From the NCBI RefSeq assembly GCF_006438845.1, contig NZ_RCZJ01000004.1, forward strand, positions 186,001 through 250,000: a stretch of 64,000 nucleotides of DNA, written 5' to 3'. The translations under genes and the position numbers were made by a program. Source of the DNA: Variovorax ginsengisoli. Its GTDB lineage: Bacteria > Pseudomonadota > Gammaproteobacteria > Burkholderiales > Burkholderiaceae_C. Position 1 is the first letter of the stretch; every line of letters begins with the position of its first letter. This document shows, piece by piece, positions 54,627 through 64,000 of the stretch. Below the pieces are notes generated by a model. It was not told where the DNA came from. It saw only the letters and a list, made by a program, of their open reading frames with translations, and searched no databases.

Positions 54627-55667
54627 ATGAATTTCCTGTGGCCCCAATTCCTCTGGCTGCTCGCGGCAGTGCCGCTGCTGGTGCTGCTCTACCTTTGGCT
54701 GATGCGCCGCAAGAAGAAGTTGGCGCTGCGCTACGCGAGTCTGTCGATCGTGCGCGAAGCGATGGGTGCGGGGCAAACCGTGCGGCGCCACATCCCGCCG
54801 CTGCTGTTCCTGCTGGCCATGGTCGCAATGCTGATCGCGGCGGCGCGGCCGATGGCGGTGGTGGTGTTGCCTTCCAACCAGCAGACGATCATCCTGGCGA
54901 TGGATGTGTCGGGCAGCATGCGCGCCACCGACGTGCTGCCGAACCGACTGGTTGCAGCGCAGGAAGCGGCCAAGGCCTTCATCAAGGACCTGCCGCGCAC
55001 GGTGAAGGTCGGCATCGTCGCCTTCGCCGGCAGCGCGCAGGTGGCGCAACTGCCGACCACCAACCGCGACGACCTGGTGACGGCCATCGACGCGTTCCAG
55101 TTGCAGCGCGCGACCGCGACGGGCAACGCCATCGTCGTGTCGCTGGCAACGCTGTTTCCGCAAGCCGGCATCGACATCTCCAACTTCGGCCCGCAGAGCC
55201 GGCAGCGCGGCGTGCCGATCGAGCAAGCGGGCAAGGCGGCACCCAAGGAGTTCACGCCCGTGGCGCCGGGCTCGTACACCAGCGCCGCGGTGATCATGCT
55301 GACCGACGGCCAGCGCACCACCGGCGTCGATCCGCTCGACGCGGCCAAGGTGGCGGCCGACCGCGGCGTGCGCGTGTACACGGTAGGCATCGGCACGGTC
55401 GACGGTGAAACCATCGGCTTCGAAGGCTGGTCGATGCGCGTACGGCTCGACGAGGAAACGCTCAAGGCCGTGGCGAACAAGACACAGGGCGAGTATTTCT
55501 ATGCCGGCACTGCGGGTGACCTGAAGAAGGTCTACGACACGCTCAGTTCGCGACTCACCGTGGAGAAGAAGGAAACCGAGGTGTCGGCGCTGTTTGCATT
55601 GGGCGCGGCATTGCTGGCATTTCTATCGGCCGGACTGTCCCTGTTCTGGTTCAATCGCATCCTCTAG
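54627..55667 (+). CDS. VWA-domain membrane protein (BatA/BatB-like)
   Basis: A 346-residue protein with two N-terminal membrane segments (about 4-25 and 56-74), a von Willebrand A domain (about 87-300) with MIDAS DVSGS at 93-97 and LTDGQ later, and a C-terminal membrane segment (about 321-342). This is the BatA/BatB layout of the aerotolerance-type operon. AAAGGAG 7 nt before the ATG is a strong ribosome-binding site. No DUF4381 gene lies between it and DUF58. Confidence 0.93.
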   Translation: MNFLWPQFLWLLAAVPLLVLLYLWLMRRKKKLALRYASLSIVREAMGAGQTVRRHIPPLLFLLAMVAMLIAAARPMAVVVLPSNQQTIILAMDVSGSMRATDVLPNRLVAAQEAAKAFIKDLPRTVKVGIVAFAGSAQVAQLPTTNRDDLVTAIDAFQLQRATATGNAIVVSLATLFPQAGIDISNFGPQSRQRGVPIEQAGKAAPKEFTPVAPGSYTSAAVIMLTDGQRTTGVDPLDAAKVAADRGVRVYTVGIGTVDGETIGFEGWSMRVRLDEETLKAVANKTQGEYFYAGTAGDLKKVYDTLSSRLTVEKKETEVSALFALGAALLAFLSAGLSLFWFNRIL

Positions 55668-55702
55668 ACGAGGTCAGAGGCGCCGGAGGCGCAGCAATTT
55701 CT

Positions 55703-57049
55703 CTACACCACGCCCTGCGCAAGCATGGCGTCAGCCACCTTCACGAAGCCTGCGACGTTGGCGCCGTCGACATAGCTCACGCGGCCACCCTCTCTCTCGC
55801 CGTAGTGCAGGCAGGACTCGTGGATGCTCTTCATGATTTCGAGCAGCCGAGCATCCACCTCTTCGCGCGGCCACGACAAGCGCATCGCGTTCTGGCTCAT
55901 TTCCAACCCGGAGGTTGCGACGCCTCCGGCATTGCTTGCCTTGCCCGGCGCAAACAACACCCCGTTCGACTCGAACATCCTGACGGCATCGATGGTCGTG
56001 GGCATATTGGCGCCCTCTGCGACGCAGACCACGCCGTTCTTCATCAAGGTCTTCGCGTCTTCGACGTTCAGTTCGTTCTGCGTGGCACTGGGCAGCGCCA
56101 CGTCGACAGGAATGTGCCACGGCGTGGCACCGGCCAAGAACCGCGTCCCGGCGACACGTTCGGCATAGTCGCTCACGCGGCCGTAGAGGCGATTCTTGAC
56201 CTCCATCAACGCCGCCAGCTTGTCGGGCGTGAAACCATCCTCGTCGACAACGGTGCCGCTGGAGTCGGACACCGTGACGACCTTCGCCCCGAGCGCCATT
56301 GCCTTCTCGATCGTGTACTGGGCAACATTGCCGGCGCCCGACACGCTGACGCGCATGCCGTCGAAACCGCGGCCCTGCCGCTTCAACATCTCCTGAGCGA
56401 AGTACACGTTGCCGTAGCCAGTCGCTTCCGGACGGATCAGCGAGCCACCCGACGGCAGGCCCTTGCCGGTGAACACACAGTCGGCGCGGTTGGTGAGCTT
56501 CTTGACCATGCCGCTGAGATATCCGACCTCGCGCGCTCCAACGCCGATATCGCCAGCCGGCACATCGGTGTAGGCCCCGACGTGGCGGAAAAGCTCGCTG
56601 GCGAAAGCCTGGCAGAAACGCATGACCTCGCCGTCGCTCTTGCCCTTCGGATCGAAGTCCGCACCCCCCTTGCCACCGCCCATCGGCAGCGTGGTCAAGG
56701 CGTTCTTCAGCGTCTGCTCGAAAGCGAGAAATTTCAGGATCGACAGGTTGACTGAGGGGTGGAAGCGCAAGCCGCCCTTGTACGGGCCGATGGCCAGGCT
56801 GTGCTGAATGCGATAGCCGCGGTTGACTTGTACATCGCCATGGTCGTCCGTCCAGGAGACACGGAAGGTGACGATGCGCTCGGGCTCGACCAGACGCTCC
56901 AGCAGACTTTGCGCAAGATATCTGGGATGGCGCGTGATGAAAGGCCAGAGGCTCTCCATCACTTCACTCACCGCCTGGAGGTACTCAGGCTCGCCTGGAT
57001 TTCGCTTCGCCACATAGGCCATGAACTCTTCGACAGTCGCGTGCTTCAT
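55703..57049 (-). CDS. gdhA: NADP-type glutamate dehydrogenase
   Basis: A 448-residue hexameric glutamate dehydrogenase converting 2-oxoglutarate and ammonia to glutamate. Substrate and catalytic sites are visible: GPYKGGLRFHPSVN, PMGGGKGGADFDP (K127) and the nucleotide motif SGAGNVAQYT. Length and the N-terminal helical segment fit the short (about 450-residue) NADP-specific type of bacteria. GAGGAG lies 6-11 nt before the ATG. It converges on the VWA gene. Confidence 0.96.
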   Translation of the reverse strand: MKHATVEEFMAYVAKRNPGEPEYLQAVSEVMESLWPFITRHPRYLAQSLLERLVEPERIVTFRVSWTDDHGDVQVNRGYRIQHSLAIGPYKGGLRFHPSVNLSILKFLAFEQTLKNALTTLPMGGGKGGADFDPKGKSDGEVMRFCQAFASELFRHVGAYTDVPAGDIGVGAREVGYLSGMVKKLTNRADCVFTGKGLPSGGSLIRPEATGYGNVYFAQEMLKRQGRGFDGMRVSVSGAGNVAQYTIEKAMALGAKVVTVSDSSGTVVDEDGFTPDKLAALMEVKNRLYGRVSDYAERVAGTRFLAGATPWHIPVDVALPSATQNELNVEDAKTLMKNGVVCVAEGANMPTTIDAVRMFESNGVLFAPGKASNAGGVATSGLEMSQNAMRLSWPREEVDARLLEIMKSIHESCLHYGEREGGRVSYVDGANVAGFVKVADAMLAQGVV

Positions 57050-57143
57050 CAGGCTCCTCAAGATGCACCAGTTTCGCAAAAGGATGCATTTTGAGCACGC
57101 CTCGACGAGCGCCTCGCCGAATCGCCCCACAAGGCGGTGGCGA

Positions 57144-57833
57144 TCAGGCCAGCCGGCCCGCCACGAGGCGCAACACGCGATCGCAGCGTTTCGCCAGCGT
57201 CTCGTCGTGCGTCACCATCACGAAGGCCGTGCCGCGCTTGCGAGCGAGCTCGATCATCAGCGCGAAAACGCCATCGGCCGTGCCCCTGTCGAGATTGCCG
57301 GTAGGCTCGTCGGCCAGCACGCAGTCGGGCTGCGTCACCAAAGCGCGCGCGATCGCCACGCGCTGGCGCTCGCCGCCAGACAACTCCGCGGGCCGATGGT
57401 GCAAGCGCTCGCCCAGGCCGACCGCCGTGAGCATCTGCGTGGCGGCCTGCGTCTGCTCGGCCGGTGGCGCGCGGCGGATCTTCAGCGGCATCGCGACGTT
57501 GTCGAGTGCGCTGAATTCCGGCAGCAGGTGATGGAACTGGTACACGAAGCCCAGGTGCTGGTTGCGCAACCGCCCTTGGGCCGCTGCGTCGGCATGCGCG
57601 ATGTTCTTGCCGTGCAGTTCGACGCTGCCCGAGGTCGGCGCGTCGAGCCCGCCCATCAGGTGCAGCATCGTGCTCTTGCCCGAACCTGAAGCGCCGACGA
57701 TGGCCAGCGTCTCGCCCGCGTTCACGTCGAGATCGACGCCGTGCAGCACGGTCAGGTCGAGGCGGCCTTCGTTAAAGCGTTTGGTCAGGCCGCGGACCTT
57801 GAGGACGACCTTGCGGGAATTGACTTCACTCAT
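57144..57833 (-). CDS. lolD: Lipoprotein-releasing system ATPase LolD
   Basis: A 229-residue ABC ATPase. Walker [10 protein letters not shown] is at 47-55, the signature [15 protein letters not shown] and the Q-loop [12 protein letters not shown] (LolD-type) are present, and ADEPTGNLD is Walker B. It powers extraction of lipoproteins from the inner membrane towards LolA (encoded at 17 kb). Start overlaps the lolC/E stop by 8 bp, so translation is coupled. Confidence 0.95.
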   Translation of the reverse strand: MSEVNSRKVVLKVRGLTKRFNEGRLDLTVLHGVDLDVNAGETLAIVGASGSGKSTMLHLMGGLDAPTSGSVELHGKNIAHADAAAQGRLRNQHLGFVYQFHHLLPEFSALDNVAMPLKIRRAPPAEQTQAATQMLTAVGLGERLHHRPAELSGGERQRVAIARALVTQPDCVLADEPTGNLDRGTADGVFALMIELARKRGTAFVMVTHDETLAKRCDRVLRLVAGRLA

Positions 57834-59082
57834 AGCGCAGCGCCTCCGCCGGGTTGACCCGACTGGCGCGCCAGCTCGGGTACAGCGTGGCAACGAAGGC
57901 CAGCGCCAGCGAGATCAGGGTGATGGGCATGATGTCGGAGCGCTGCGGATCGCTCGGCATGCGGCTGATCAGGTAGATGTCCTTCGGCAGGAAGCTGGCC
58001 TGGAACAGCCGCTCCAGCGCCGGCACGATCACGTCGATGTTGTAGGCAATGCCCAGGCCCAGCAGCAGCCCGCCGAGCGTGCCGATCACCCCGACCATGG
58101 CGCCCTGCACGACGAAGATGCCCATGATGCTTTTCGGGCTGGCGCCCAGCGTGCGCAGGATGGCGATGTCGGCGCGCTTGTCCGTCACCGTCATCACCAG
58201 CGTCGACACCAGGTTGAAGGCCGCGACCGCCACGATGAGCGTGAGGATGATGAACATCATCCTTTTCTCGACCTGCACCGCCGCGAACCAGGTCTTGTTC
58301 TGACGGGTCCAGTCGCGAATGAGGAAGGCGCCAGGCAGGGTCGCCGCCAGTTGGTCGGCCACCTCGCGCGCCTGGTTCAGGTCTTTGAGCTTCAGCCGCA
58401 CGCCGCTCGGGCCTTCGAGCCGGAACACGCGGGCCGCGTCCTGTTCGTGGATCATGGCCAGCGCCGAGTCGTACTCGTAGTGGCCCGAATCGAAGGTGCC
58501 GACCACGGTGAACTGCTTGAGCCGCGGCACCACGCCGGCCGGCGTGACCTGGCCGCCGGGCGCCACCAGCGTGACCTGGTCGCCGGCACGCACGAAGAGC
58601 GATCGCGCCAGCTCGCCGCCAAGCACGATGCCGAATTCGCCAGGCACCAGCTTGTCGAGCGTGCCCTTCTGCGCGGTGGTCGCGAAGTCCGTGACCTCGG
58701 GTTCGAGCTTCGGCTCGATGCCTCGCACCAGCGCACCTTTCATGTCCTCGCCGCGCGCGATCAGCGCCTGCGTGGTGATGAAAGGCGCCACGCCGATCAC
58801 CTGGGGGTTCTTGCGGGCAGCGTCCATGATGGGGCCGATCTCCTGCAGCGCCTGGCCGTCGCGCGAGAAGATCTCGATGTGCGACACCACGCCGAGCATG
58901 CGGTCGCGCACCTCTTTCTGGAAGCCGTTCATGACCGACAGCACGATGATCAACGCCGCCACGCCGAGCGCGATGCCGAGCATCGACACACCGGAGATGA
59001 AGGAGATGAAGCCGTTGCGCCGCGTCGCCCGGCCCGCACGCGTGTAGCGCCAGCCGAGTTGCAGTTCGTAGGGGAGGGGCAT
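57826..59082 (-). CDS. lolC: Lipoprotein-releasing permease LolC/LolE
   Basis: A 418-residue permease with four helices: one near the N-terminus ([24 protein letters not shown]), three near the C-terminus, and a large periplasmic domain between. The N-terminal pattern and [20 protein letters not shown] match the LolC/E family. Only one such gene is seen, so it is probably the homodimeric form (LolF-like) rather than a LolC+LolE pair. Confidence 0.94.
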   Translation of the reverse strand: MPLPYELQLGWRYTRAGRATRRNGFISFISGVSMLGIALGVAALIIVLSVMNGFQKEVRDRMLGVVSHIEIFSRDGQALQEIGPIMDAARKNPQVIGVAPFITTQALIARGEDMKGALVRGIEPKLEPEVTDFATTAQKGTLDKLVPGEFGIVLGGELARSLFVRAGDQVTLVAPGGQVTPAGVVPRLKQFTVVGTFDSGHYEYDSALAMIHEQDAARVFRLEGPSGVRLKLKDLNQAREVADQLAATLPGAFLIRDWTRQNKTWFAAVQVEKRMMFIILTLIVAVAAFNLVSTLVMTVTDKRADIAILRTLGASPKSIMGIFVVQGAMVGVIGTLGGLLLGLGIAYNIDVIVPALERLFQASFLPKDIYLISRMPSDPQRSDIMPITLISLALAFVATLYPSWRASRVNPAEALRYE

Positions 59083-59141
59083 AGGAGCGGAATTGTGGCA
59101 TCCCGCTGGGCTGGATCCGATGCACCGCGACAATAGGCCCC

Positions 59142-60107
59142 ATGGCCCTCCCCCTCTCCTCGACGGACCTGCTGATCCCCTTTGCCGGCCGCAGGTCTTC
59201 TGCCTGTGCCGCCGCGCTGGCCACCCTGCAACTTCCGAATCTCGACGCCCTGCTCACCCGTCTGGCCGTGGCCCACGACGACACACAGGCCGACACCACG
59301 CTCACGCCACCGCACGAGCGCGCGCTGGCCCGCGCCCTCGGCATCGACGCGGCCGACGGCTGCATCGCCTGGGGCGCGCGCGAGGCACAGCAGAGCGGCC
59401 TGTCGCGCGCCGGCGCCGACGAGCCCTGGGCCGTGCTCACGCTGTGCCACTGGCAGGTCGCCATCGACGAGGTCGTGCTGGACGACCCGAACGACATGGC
59501 GATCGATGCCGCCGAATCGCAGGCACTGCTCGAAGCCGCCCGCCCCTTCTTCCAGGAAGACGGCATCGTGCTGCGCCGATCGACCGCGCCCGGCCGCTGG
59601 CTGGCCCGCGGCGAACTCTTCCGCGGCCTGCCCACGGCGTCGCTCGACCGCGCCGCCGGCGGACCGATCTCGGCCTGGGCGCCGCTGTCGGACGTGCTCA
59701 AACCGGTGCGCAAGCTGCAAAACGAGATGCAGATGCTGCTCTACACGCAGCGCGTGAACGACGAACGCATCGCGCGCGGCCTGAAGCCGATCAACTCGTT
59801 CTGGCTCAGCGGCACCGGCGTGCTCGCGCAGGGCACGCCCACGGCCCCGGCACCGACGGTGGCCGATGTGCTGCGTGCGCCGGCCCTGCACGACGACGGC
59901 ACCGCGTGGGCCGTGGCATGGCAGGCGCTCGACGCCGGCCCGGTGGCCGAACTGCTCGCCGCCTACCGCCGCGGCGAGCCGGTGGAGCTCACGCTCTGCG
60001 GCGACCGCGCCGCGCGCCACTTCGCCCCGCAGTCGCGCGGTGCCCTCGGTTGGGTGAAGAACCTGTTCGGCCGCACGCAAGCCACGACGGTGTTGGCCGC
60101 GCTGTGA
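59142..60107 (+). CDS. RpfE-like hypothetical protein upstream of recJ
   Basis: A 321-residue soluble protein without signal or membrane segments. It resembles the conserved protein called RpfE beside recJ in Xanthomonas, also annotated as a cofactor-independent phosphoglycerate-mutase-like protein; I cannot verify the chemistry here. Notable segments: GIDAADGCIAWGAREAQQSG, LCHWQVAIDEVVLDDPNDM and KPINSFWLSGTGVL. The -10-like GACAAT lies only 7 nt before its ATG, so the mRNA may be leaderless. Its TGA overlaps the GTG of recJ. Confidence 0.7.
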   Translation: MALPLSSTDLLIPFAGRRSSACAAALATLQLPNLDALLTRLAVAHDDTQADTTLTPPHERALARALGIDAADGCIAWGAREAQQSGLSRAGADEPWAVLTLCHWQVAIDEVVLDDPNDMAIDAAESQALLEAARPFFQEDGIVLRRSTAPGRWLARGELFRGLPTASLDRAAGGPISAWAPLSDVLKPVRKLQNEMQMLLYTQRVNDERIARGLKPINSFWLSGTGVLAQGTPTAPAPTVADVLRAPALHDDGTAWAVAWQALDAGPVAELLAAYRRGEPVELTLCGDRAARHFAPQSRGALGWVKNLFGRTQATTVLAAL

Positions 60108-61828
60108 AGATCGTCGCGCGCGACATTCCGCCGCGCAGCGTCTGGGCGCTCGAGCAGGCCGGCGTGCATCCGCTGCTGGCACGTCTTTACGCGGCCCGCG
60201 GTGTGCTCGGCAAGGACGAGCTCGACGACGGCTTGGCGCGCCTGCTGCCGCCCGACACCCTGAAGGGCACGCGCGAAGCCGCCGTGCTGCTCGCCGATGC
60301 GATCCGCGACGACAAGCGCTTATGCATCGTCGCCGACTACGACTGCGATGGCGCCACGGCCTGTGCGGTCGCGATGCGCGGCCTCAAGCTGCTCGGTGCG
60401 CGACAGCTGAGCTACCTGGTGCCCGACCGCGTGGTCGACGGCTACGGCCTCACGCCGCCCATCGCCGAGCGCGTGGCCGACGGCGGCGCCGACATGCTGA
60501 TCACGGTGGACAACGGCATCGCCAGCGTCGATGGCGTGGCCGCGGCCAAGGCGCGCGGCCTGCAGGTGCTGGTGACCGACCACCACCTGCCCGGCCCGCA
60601 GTTGCCCGATGCCGACGTGCTGGTGAACCCGAACCAGCCCGGCTGCGACTTCCAGAGCAAGAGCATCGCCGGTGTCGGCGTGATGTTCTACGTGCTGCTC
60701 GCGCTGCGTTCCGAGCTGAGGGCGCGTGGTGTTTTCGACGCAGCCAGCCAACCCAAGCTTGACGTGCTGCTGCCCCTTGTCGCGCTCGGCACCGTGGCCG
60801 ACGTCGTCAAGCTCGACGCGAACAACCGTCGCCTCGTCGCCCAGGGCCTGCGCCGCATCCGTGCCGGCGCGTTGCCCGCCGGCATCGCCGCGCTGTTCAC
60901 GGCGGCCGGCCGCAAAGCGCCGGTCGCCACCACCTTCGACTTCGGCTTCGCGCTCGGCCCGCGCATCAACGCCGCCGGCCGTCTGGCCGACATGACGCTG
61001 GGCATCGAATGCCTGCTGACCGACGACGCCGGCCGCGCCGACGAACTGGCGCGCACGCTCGACGGCATCAACCGCGAACGGCGCGACATCGAAGGCGGCA
61101 TGCGCGAGCAGGCACTGCTAATGGCCGAGTCGCTGTTCGATGTCGACGCTGCCGGCGGCGAATCGGTGCCGCCCGCCATCACCGTGTTCGATGCCGCGTT
61201 CCACGAAGGCGTGGTCGGCATCGTCGCCTCGCGCCTGAAGGACCGTTTTCACCGACCCGCCTTTGTCTTCGCCGCCAGCGGCGCGCCCGGCAAGGCACAC
61301 GAGCTGAAGGGCTCGGGCCGTTCCATCCCCGGCTTCCACCTGCGCGACGCGCTCGACCTGGTCGCCAAACGGCACCCCGGCGTGTTGCTGCGCTTCGGCG
61401 GCCATGCGATGGCGGCGGGCTGCACCGTGGCGCGCGAGCAGATCGGCACCTTCGAGCACGCGCTGGCGCAAGTCGCCACCGAATGGCTCGACGCCGCATC
61501 GCTCACACGCCGCATCGACACCGATGGCCCGATCGCCGCCGAGTACATGCGCGTCGACCTGGTCGATACGCTGCACCGCGAAGTCTGGGGCCAGGGCTTC
61601 GCGCCGCCCACCTTCAGCGAAGAGGTCGAGGTGATCTCGCAGCGGCTGGTCGGCGAGAAGCACCTCGCCGTGCGGCTCAAGCACCAGGGCAAGCCGGTCG
61701 ACGGCATCTGGTTCGGGCACATCGAGCCGCTCCCGCCGAAGGTGGTGCTGGCTTTTCGGCTCGACGCCGACGAATGGCAGGGCGTGCGCCGCGTGCGCTT
61801 CCTGATCGAGGGCGCGGAATCGACATGA
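60104..61828 (+). CDS. recJ: Single-stranded-DNA-specific exonuclease RecJ
   Basis: A 574-residue 5'-3' exonuclease of the DHH family used in recombination and mismatch repair. DYDCDG is at 78-83, TDHH at 158-161, ALGTVADV further on, then RINAAGR and the DHHA1 block GGHAMAAG. Full family length. A GTG start overlaps the previous stop (GTGA), and the TGA overlaps the ATG of the response regulator (ATGA), placing it mid-operon. Confidence 0.96.
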   Translation: MKIVARDIPPRSVWALEQAGVHPLLARLYAARGVLGKDELDDGLARLLPPDTLKGTREAAVLLADAIRDDKRLCIVADYDCDGATACAVAMRGLKLLGARQLSYLVPDRVVDGYGLTPPIAERVADGGADMLITVDNGIASVDGVAAAKARGLQVLVTDHHLPGPQLPDADVLVNPNQPGCDFQSKSIAGVGVMFYVLLALRSELRARGVFDAASQPKLDVLLPLVALGTVADVVKLDANNRRLVAQGLRRIRAGALPAGIAALFTAAGRKAPVATTFDFGFALGPRINAAGRLADMTLGIECLLTDDAGRADELARTLDGINRERRDIEGGMREQALLMAESLFDVDAAGGESVPPAITVFDAAFHEGVVGIVASRLKDRFHRPAFVFAASGAPGKAHELKGSGRSIPGFHLRDALDLVAKRHPGVLLRFGGHAMAAGCTVAREQIGTFEHALAQVATEWLDAASLTRRIDTDGPIAAEYMRVDLVDTLHREVWGQGFAPPTFSEEVEVISQRLVGEKHLAVRLKHQGKPVDGIWFGHIEPLPPKVVLAFRLDADEWQGVRRVRFLIEGAEST

Positions 61829-62538
61829 CGCCTGCGACGCCCATGTGGCGTTGCCTCATCGTGGAGGACGACGCCGACAACGCCCGCTACATCGCCGATG
61901 GCTTCCGCGCGCTCGGCCATGTCGCGGTGATCGCGCGCGACGGCGGCGAGGCGCTCGCCCGCGTCACCGGCGAGACCTGGGACCTGGTCATCCTCGACCG
62001 CATGCTGCCCAACGAAGTCGACGGCCTGTCGATCCTCACGACGCTGCGCGGACTGGGCAAGAAGACGCCGGTGCTGCTGTTGAGCGCATTGAGCGCGCTC
62101 GACGAACGGGTGCGCGGCCTGAAGGCCGGCGGCGACGACTACCTGACCAAGCCCTTCGCCTTCTCCGAACTCGCCGCGCGTGCCGAGGCGCTGGTGCGCC
62201 GCTCGCGCACCGCGCCGGAGATCCGCACGCTGACGCTGGCCGACGTGAAGCTCGACTTCGCCACGCGCCACGTCGAGCGCGCCGGCCGGCCCGTGGCGCT
62301 GCAGCCGCGCGAGTTCCGCCTGCTCGCCTTTCTCATGATGCATCCGGGCCAGGTGCTCACCCGCACGATGCTGCTCGAAGCGGTGTGGGACTACCAGTTC
62401 GACCCGCAGACCAACGTGATCGACGTGCAGGTGAGCCGCCTGCGCGCCAAGCTCGACGCGGGCGGCGCGGCGCCGTTGATCCACACCGTGCGCGGTGTCG
62501 GCTACCGCATGGCCGTCGAGCCGTCCGCCGACGAATGA
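61825..62538 (+). CDS. OmpR-family response regulator
   Basis: A 237-residue two-component regulator. The receiver has the acidic pocket (E14, D15, D16), phosphoacceptor D58 in VILDRMLP and the LTKPF lysine; the C-terminal winged helix (about 138-230) has REFRLLAFLM and VIDVQVSRLRAKL ... HTVRGVGYRM. Overlaps recJ and the kinase gene by ATGA on both sides, so it is translated with both. Confidence 0.95.
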   Translation: MTPATPMWRCLIVEDDADNARYIADGFRALGHVAVIARDGGEALARVTGETWDLVILDRMLPNEVDGLSILTTLRGLGKKTPVLLLSALSALDERVRGLKAGGDDYLTKPFAFSELAARAEALVRRSRTAPEIRTLTLADVKLDFATRHVERAGRPVALQPREFRLLAFLMMHPGQVLTRTMLLEAVWDYQFDPQTNVIDVQVSRLRAKLDAGGAAPLIHTVRGVGYRMAVEPSADE

Positions 62539-63905
62539 CCGACGGCTTGCGTCGGCTCTGGCGCTCGGTCGGCTTTCGGCTGGCCTTCTCCTACGGGCTG
62601 CTGGTGGCCATCACCATGCTGGCCGCCCTGGCCATCGTCTACCTGCAGACGGTGGGCGTGCTGCACCAGCGCATGGCGCGCCAGGTGACCGGCACCGCGC
62701 AGCAGATCGAGGCGCGATTCGCAGAAGGCGGCATCGCCGCGGTGGCGACCGAGATCGCACGGTCGCTCGGCGACGGACGCGACTCCGACAACGAGATCTA
62801 CCTGCTGGCCGATCCGCAAGGCCGCGTGCTGGCCGGCAACCTCGACGCGCCGCCCGAAGGCGCACCGTTCGCCGGTGGCCCGGCGCAGCGCCGGCTGGTG
62901 CGCGATGGCGCCAGCGTCACCGGCTACCTGGTGACGCACAGCCTGCCCGACGGCAGCCTGCTGGTGGTGGGCCACGACCTGCGCGACCAGGAAGCGATCG
63001 AGTCGCTGGTGGCCAGCGCGAGCGCGGCGGCGGGCATCGTCGCGGTGCTGCTGCTGGTGGGCGGCACCTTCGTGTTCCGCCAGGAGCTCGATCGCAGCGT
63101 CGGCGCGGTGCGGCGCACGGCCGCGCGCATCGCGGCCGGCGAGTTGCAGGAGCGCGTCGCGGTCGGTGCGGAAGACGACGAGTTCGCGCTGCTCAGCCGC
63201 GACATCAACGCGATGCTCGACCGCATCCAATCGCTGATGGACGGCGTGCGGCATGTGTCGAACACCATCGCGCACAACCTGCGCACACCGCTTACCCGCA
63301 TCCTCGGACGGCTGCACGCGGCCGAACGCGCCGACGCATCGCCGGAAGAACGTGCGCAGGCCATCGCATCGGCCATGCGCGAGGTGCAGGACCTCACCGT
63401 GGTGTTCGAGAAGCTGCTTCAGATCGCCGAGGCCGAGGCCGGTGCGCGGCGCCAACACTTCGAGCGCGTCGACCTGCAGCGCATCGCCGACGACGTGCTC
63501 GAGCTGTACGACGCGGTGGCCGAGGCGCAGGGCACCACGCTGCAGCGCGAGCCGGCGGACCCGGCCCTGGTGCTCGGCGACCGCGACCTGCTGGCGGGCG
63601 TGGTGGTGAACCTGCTCGACAACGCACTCAAGTACGCGGGCCCCGGCGCGACCGTGCGCGTGGGCACGTCGATGGCCCAAGGCCTGGCGCTGCTGAGCGT
63701 GCAGGACGACGGGCCCGGCATTCCCGCGGACGCACTGCCGCGCATCGGCCAACGCTTTCACCGGCTCGACCGCAGCACGCCCGGGCACGGCCTCGGCCTG
63801 GCGAGCGTGCAGGCCGTGCTGGCGCTGCACGGCGGGCGACTGGTGCTGGCCGAGGCGGCGCCGGGGCTGCGCGCCACCGTCGAGCTGCCCGCGCACCACG
63901 ACTGA
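62535..63905 (+). CDS. Sensor histidine kinase
   Basis: A 456-residue membrane kinase: TM1 about 17-40, a periplasmic sensor of about 120 residues, TM2 about 163-182, a HAMP linker, a dimerisation helix with phosphoacceptor H247 in IAHNLRTPLTRI, and a catalytic domain with NLLDNALKY, DDGPGIP and HGLGLASVQ. The ligand is unknown. Cognate partner of the preceding regulator. The remaining bases to the window edge (63906-64000) show no gene. Confidence 0.95.
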   Translation: MTDGLRRLWRSVGFRLAFSYGLLVAITMLAALAIVYLQTVGVLHQRMARQVTGTAQQIEARFAEGGIAAVATEIARSLGDGRDSDNEIYLLADPQGRVLAGNLDAPPEGAPFAGGPAQRRLVRDGASVTGYLVTHSLPDGSLLVVGHDLRDQEAIESLVASASAAAGIVAVLLLVGGTFVFRQELDRSVGAVRRTAARIAAGELQERVAVGAEDDEFALLSRDINAMLDRIQSLMDGVRHVSNTIAHNLRTPLTRILGRLHAAERADASPEERAQAIASAMREVQDLTVVFEKLLQIAEAEAGARRQHFERVDLQRIADDVLELYDAVAEAQGTTLQREPADPALVLGDRDLLAGVVVNLLDNALKYAGPGATVRVGTSMAQGLALLSVQDDGPGIPADALPRIGQRFHRLDRSTPGHGLGLASVQAVLALHGGRLVLAEAAPGLRATVELPAHHD

Positions 63906-64000
63906 CCACAGGTGGCCTGCCTGCGTGGAATCCCTCTGAAAGCACGGGGCGCCTTGGCCTACGATCTCCTTCGAGACAACACAACAAGGCAAGAGTCAAG

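Overview
This 64-kb window is GC-rich and densely packed with genes. Every gap is shorter than 300 bases, and most genes abut or overlap. The gene set points to a betaproteobacterium of the Burkholderiales, most likely Comamonadaceae and possibly Variovorax-like: Bug/TctC periplasmic receptors, a tripartite tricarboxylate transporter, a crp/fnr - trxB - ftsK - lolA - rarA neighbourhood, and paired acyl-CoA dehydrogenases. The genus is an inference. I saw no insertion sequence, prophage, tRNA, rRNA or CRISPR array; it reads as ordinary chromosome.

Layout. 1-8.6 kb: the 3' part of the cellulose export protein BcsC, then two cyclic-di-GMP enzymes (PAS-GGDEF-EAL and PAS-PAS-GGDEF), the second probably co-transcribed with a CPA2 antiporter. 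8.6-15.5 kb: an SDR-like protein, a ferredoxin-reductase fusion, a lone Bug receptor, and a complete livHMGF ABC transporter without its binding protein. 15.6-24 kb: rarA, lolA, ftsK and a Crp/Fnr regulator on the minus strand, divergent from trxB; then rpmB-rpmG and a fatty acid desaturase. 24-32 kb: an RsmB-like methyltransferase, DUF1653, purN, an acyl-CoA dehydrogenase pair, a lipoprotein hydrolase, an HNH nuclease and ribF. 32-38.4 kb: ileS-lspA (overlapping), a Na/Pi cotransporter and a bile-acid-symporter-like carrier. 38.4-47 kb: LysR, quinone reductase, atypical SDR, EamA exporter, then gamma-glutamyltransferase behind a Bug receptor and TctA/TctB. 47-51.5 kb: a GspE-like ATPase in a coupled operon with a methyltransferase-fold protein and a DNA glycosylase, a secreted Lys/Ala-rich protein, and TatD. 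51.5-55.7 kb: membrane-anchored trypsin-like protease, MoxR, DUF58 and VWA proteins. 55.7-59.1 kb: glutamate dehydrogenase and the LolC/E-LolD lipoprotein releasing transporter. 59.1-63.9 kb: an RpfE-like protein, RecJ and a two-component system whose start and stop codons overlap.

How the parts fit: the left edge is a cyclic-di-GMP/cellulose module; two separate places (lolA and lolC/E-lolD), plus lspA, serve lipoprotein maturation and sorting; several transport cassettes (liv, tct, bug, BASS, EamA) suit a metabolically versatile heterotroph. I found no clearly new biological system. The most interesting items are the orphan GspE operon, two strong inverted repeats in divergent promoter regions, the transporter-GGT cassette, and the coupled rpfE-like/recJ/two-component chain.
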